Shown one piece after another: positions 54,524-56,605 of a DNA stretch of 56,605 nt (positions are counted from its first letter, which is position 1; every line of letters begins with the position of its first letter). The stretch covers positions 1-56,605 of the forward strand of contig SHYT01000002.1 in the NCBI GenBank assembly GCA_009692665.1, read 5' to 3'. Both the position numbers and the translations under genes were made by a program. Origin of the DNA: Dehalococcoidia bacterium (GTDB lineage Bacteria > Chloroflexota > Dehalococcoidia > Lucifugimonadales > SHYT01). The notes under the pieces are model-generated. The model did not search any database. It was not told the origin of the DNA and saw only the letters and a program-made list of their open reading frames with translations.

Positions 54524-55758
54524 ACTAGGCTCATTTTCGACTCGTACAGTGCGGCTTCACCGGAGTGCGCTTGGGCCAGCGACAGCGCCTTCCCCAGCTT
54601 ATCGCCCTGATGGACCATGTACGCCAGAATGCCTGCGGCCTTCAGTGCTTCCACCACGCGGGTCATTGTTCCAGCACCGCCAAACGTTGCCGCGTCCAGT
54701 AACACAACCACAACGCGCACGCGCTGGGTCGCCAGCTCTTGCAGGAGCTTCACCCAGGCAACCTCTTGTGAAGATGTAATCACCACCAGCGTTGCGTACC
54801 GGTCAAAGCGAATGCCCTCCTTGCTTAGCAGTTCTGTCAGCGATGTCTTTCCCTCAGCGCGCGCGCGGGCAAGCTGCTCAAAGAGTTGGCGGAGCTGGGC
54901 CTCGCCGCGCTCAGGTGATAAGAGATAGCGCTTTTCGGCATAGGTGAGCAGGCCCACCGGCATATTCACCGTCAAGTAGCGCTGGGCAATGGAAGCAGCG
55001 ATAGTGGCTGCGTATTCATCAGTTGCCTGCGAGCCTTCGCCGCGCTGCACGGAAACATGGAAGTCCGGTATGAGCCAGAGGCCGCCACCCATGCCCTCAT
55101 CAAATTCCTTCACCATAAGCTGACCCCGGCGCACGCTGGTGGGCCAGTGGATGCGGCTCAGCACATCGCCGGGGTGGTAATCGCGGACGGAGGATGCATG
55201 CGGCGTGGCCTGCCGCGCGCGGAGGCGAACAGACCCCTCGCCAAGCGACTCGGTGGCAAGCAAACGGAGGTTGGGCAACTGCTCAGTACGAGGGTACACA
55301 ATGAGCTCTTCGGGTTCAGTAAAGTACCGGTTCAGGGTAAACAACCCGAGCGGATCACTGATAGTTACGCGGATTGGACCAAGCGAATAAATACCGCGGC
55401 GCTCCGCAAGCAAGGTTGCACGCCAGGAGCGAAAGCTGTGGCTGCCCAGGCTTATCACCATAGATGCGGCGCGTGCGCCCACGCTGGTCTGGTCTTCTAC
55501 TTCTAGCCACGCCTTGGGCAGAGGACTGCGGTTTGTGACGGTGATGCGCTCTTCAATAGCGTCGCCAACGGTTGCCTGGCGCCTGTTCCGCTCCACCTGG
55601 ACGCGCAGACCAACCAAGCCGAGACGAGCCCAGACCCAGCTTCCAATCAGGGCTAGCAATAGGGCGTAGACGGCGCGATAGTACAGCGTTGCTCCCGTCG
55701 CCAGGGCAAAGAAGAAGCAGGTCGCGGCTGGTGCACCAAGAAGAATAGCCCGCTTCAT
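54520..55758 (-). CDS. DUF58 (VWA-like) membrane-anchored protein
   Basis: 412 aa from the ATG at 55758 (KRAILLGAPAATCFFFALAT); the nearest purine-rich string AAGAGG is 13 bases away, and a GTG about 12 codons upstream is possible. Two N-terminal membrane helices (ATCFFFALATGATLYYRAVY; ALLLALIGSWVWARLGLVG), a beta domain (EERITVTNRSPLPKAWLEVE), then the DUF58 signature with VRDYHPGDVLSRIHWPTSVR and LMVKEFDEGMGGGLWLIPDF, and a VWA-like C-terminal fold (FDRYATLVVITSSQEVAWVK). DUF58 proteins work with MoxR ATPases, encoded next door, and often with TgpA-like proteins. Confidence 0.9.
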   Translation of the reverse strand: MKRAILLGAPAATCFFFALATGATLYYRAVYALLLALIGSWVWARLGLVGLRVQVERNRRQATVGDAIEERITVTNRSPLPKAWLEVEDQTSVGARAASMVISLGSHSFRSWRATLLAERRGIYSLGPIRVTISDPLGLFTLNRYFTEPEELIVYPRTEQLPNLRLLATESLGEGSVRLRARQATPHASSVRDYHPGDVLSRIHWPTSVRRGQLMVKEFDEGMGGGLWLIPDFHVSVQRGEGSQATDEYAATIAASIAQRYLTVNMPVGLLTYAEKRYLLSPERGEAQLRQLFEQLARARAEGKTSLTELLSKEGIRFDRYATLVVITSSQEVAWVKLLQELATQRVRVVVVLLDAATFGGAGTMTRVVEALKAAGILAYMVHQGDKLGKALSLAQAHSGEAALYESKMSLV

Positions 55759-55825
55759 TGACGCAGTTATACCTCTTGCCCTAAGTTGCCGGAACACTTT
55801 GCCGCTAGGTATGTTTCCTTGGGCC

Positions 55826-56605
55826 CTACCGAGGCACCCAGCCGCGCGTTCGCGCACCTGGGACCGGCACTTGCCCAAGCACGTTAAGGACCACTTGCCG
55901 CGAGTCTACACCCTGCATGCGCGTTTGTGGCGCAACAATAATTCTGTGCGCGATGACTGAAGGCGCTAGTTCTTTAACGTCATCAGGCAGTACATAGTCT
56001 CTGCCTCGAATAAGGGCCAGCGCCTGGGCGGCACGGAACAGATTGAGGGAGGCGCGCGGGGACGCTCCAAGGCTTACGTCTGGCATTTTTCGGGTGGCTT
56101 CGGAGATGGAAACAACATATTGCTTGATAAGCAAGTCAACATATACCTGCCGCACCACACGCTGGACGTCCAGCACTTCTTCCGGCGTAGTAACTGGCTC
56201 AAGTGTTTCAATCGGATGCGCCAATTGCTGCTGGTCAATAATGGCCAATTCCTCTTCCATGCTTGGGTAGCCCAGCGTAATGCGAAGCAAGAACCGGTCG
56301 AGCTGCGCTTCCGGAAGCGGGAATGTCCCTTCATACTCCACGGGGTTCTGCGTAGCCATGACCATGAATGGCTGCGGTGTCCGATGCGTGACACCCTCGA
56401 CGGTCACTTGATGCTCTTCCATAGCTTCCAGAAGCGCCGACTGCGTCTTTGACGTCGCGCGATTAATTTCATCGGCGAGCACAACTTGGGAGAGGATAGG
56501 GCCAGGACGGAACTCAAACTCATTGTTGCGTTGGTTATAGATGAATACACCAGTCACGTCAGATGGCAGAAGGTCCGGGGTGAATTGAATACGCTTGAAA
56601 CTGCA
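55826..56605 (-). CDS. MoxR-family AAA+ ATPase (5' end cut by window edge)
   Basis: First gene of the operon, truncated by the window end: coding is continuous to 56605 ([20 protein letters not shown]), so the Walker A region and N-terminus are outside. Seen: Walker [41 protein letters not shown], sensor [20 protein letters not shown] then [20 protein letters not shown], and the C-terminal lid ([40 protein letters not shown]). About 260 of the usual 320 residues are visible. It is 67 bases upstream of the DUF58 gene. MoxR proteins are chaperone-like ATPases for VWA/DUF58 partners. Confidence 0.95.
   Translation of the reverse strand, partial: CSFKRIQFTPDLLPSDVTGVFIYNQRNNEFEFRPGPILSQVVLADEINRATSKTQSALLEAMEEHQVTVEGVTHRTPQPFMVMATQNPVEYEGTFPLPEAQLDRFLLRITLGYPSMEEELAIIDQQQLAHPIETLEPVTTPEEVLDVQRVVRQVYVDLLIKQYVVSISEATRKMPDVSLGASPRASLNLFRAAQALALIRGRDYVLPDDVKELAPSVIAHRIIVAPQTRMQGVDSRQVVLNVLGQVPVPGARTRGWVPR

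Overview
The window reads as ordinary chromosome of a free-living, GC-rich bacterium. Most coding space is housekeeping, and there is no rRNA, tRNA, prophage, complete insertion sequence or CRISPR array that I can see. The gene set (split two-gene transketolase, AroK-AroB fusion, HemQ-type heme enzyme, eukaryote-type glutamine synthetase II, several MoxR/VWA modules) and many short dispersed repeats (CTTCGCTC-GAATGACA type, GTAGGGGCGGG palindromes, CCCTCCCTTTTAGGGGAGG type) suggest a Chloroflexota-like genome, possibly of the Dehalococcoidia/SAR202 kind. That placement is inference from gene content and repeat style only.

Layout: 1-2738 polA, cut by the window edge. 3298-7200 mfd on the minus strand, carrying two repeat-derived in-frame insertions. 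7201-8157 is gene-free. 8158-10890 acnA faces a 7Fe ferredoxin, followed by an Lrp/AsnC regulator. 12026-15019 holds a VWA protein and a PilT/GspE-like ATPase (minus). 15829-17147 holds apt and an antitoxin-like locus whose first gene is broken. 17239-19071 holds an Smr protein, hemQ and a membrane-kinase-like remnant. 19292-24785 is a tight coaE-CbbQ-Nudix-CbbO operon. 24938-31515 has nth, a HEAT protein, a Nudix-GNAT pair, a double-hotdog dehydratase, and biotin carboxylase with BCCP. 31766-36530 has a 42-aa protein, an M16 peptidase, transketolase halves and glnII. 36695-43811 (minus) has a small acidic protein, proA-proB and the overlapping ybeY-dnaX-ybaB-recR-recO cluster. 43945-49719 has aroKB and dnaE. 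49888-56605 (minus) has ogt, an MFS transporter, a small membrane protein, and a MoxR-DUF58-transglutaminase operon that runs off the end.

Two themes stand out. First, DNA replication and repair genes are dense: polA, mfd, nth, recO, recR, ybaB, dnaX, dnaE and ogt. Second, three separate VWA-domain modules occur in one 57-kb window: VWA plus PilT-like ATPase, CbbQ plus CbbO with a Nudix enzyme between them, and MoxR plus DUF58 plus transglutaminase. I found no single system that I can call new with confidence. The best leads are the CbbQ-Nudix-CbbO operon, the VWA/PilT-like pair with no normal start codon, the repeat elements translated inside Mfd, and the disrupted DUF4160-like gene behind an operator-like inverted repeat.
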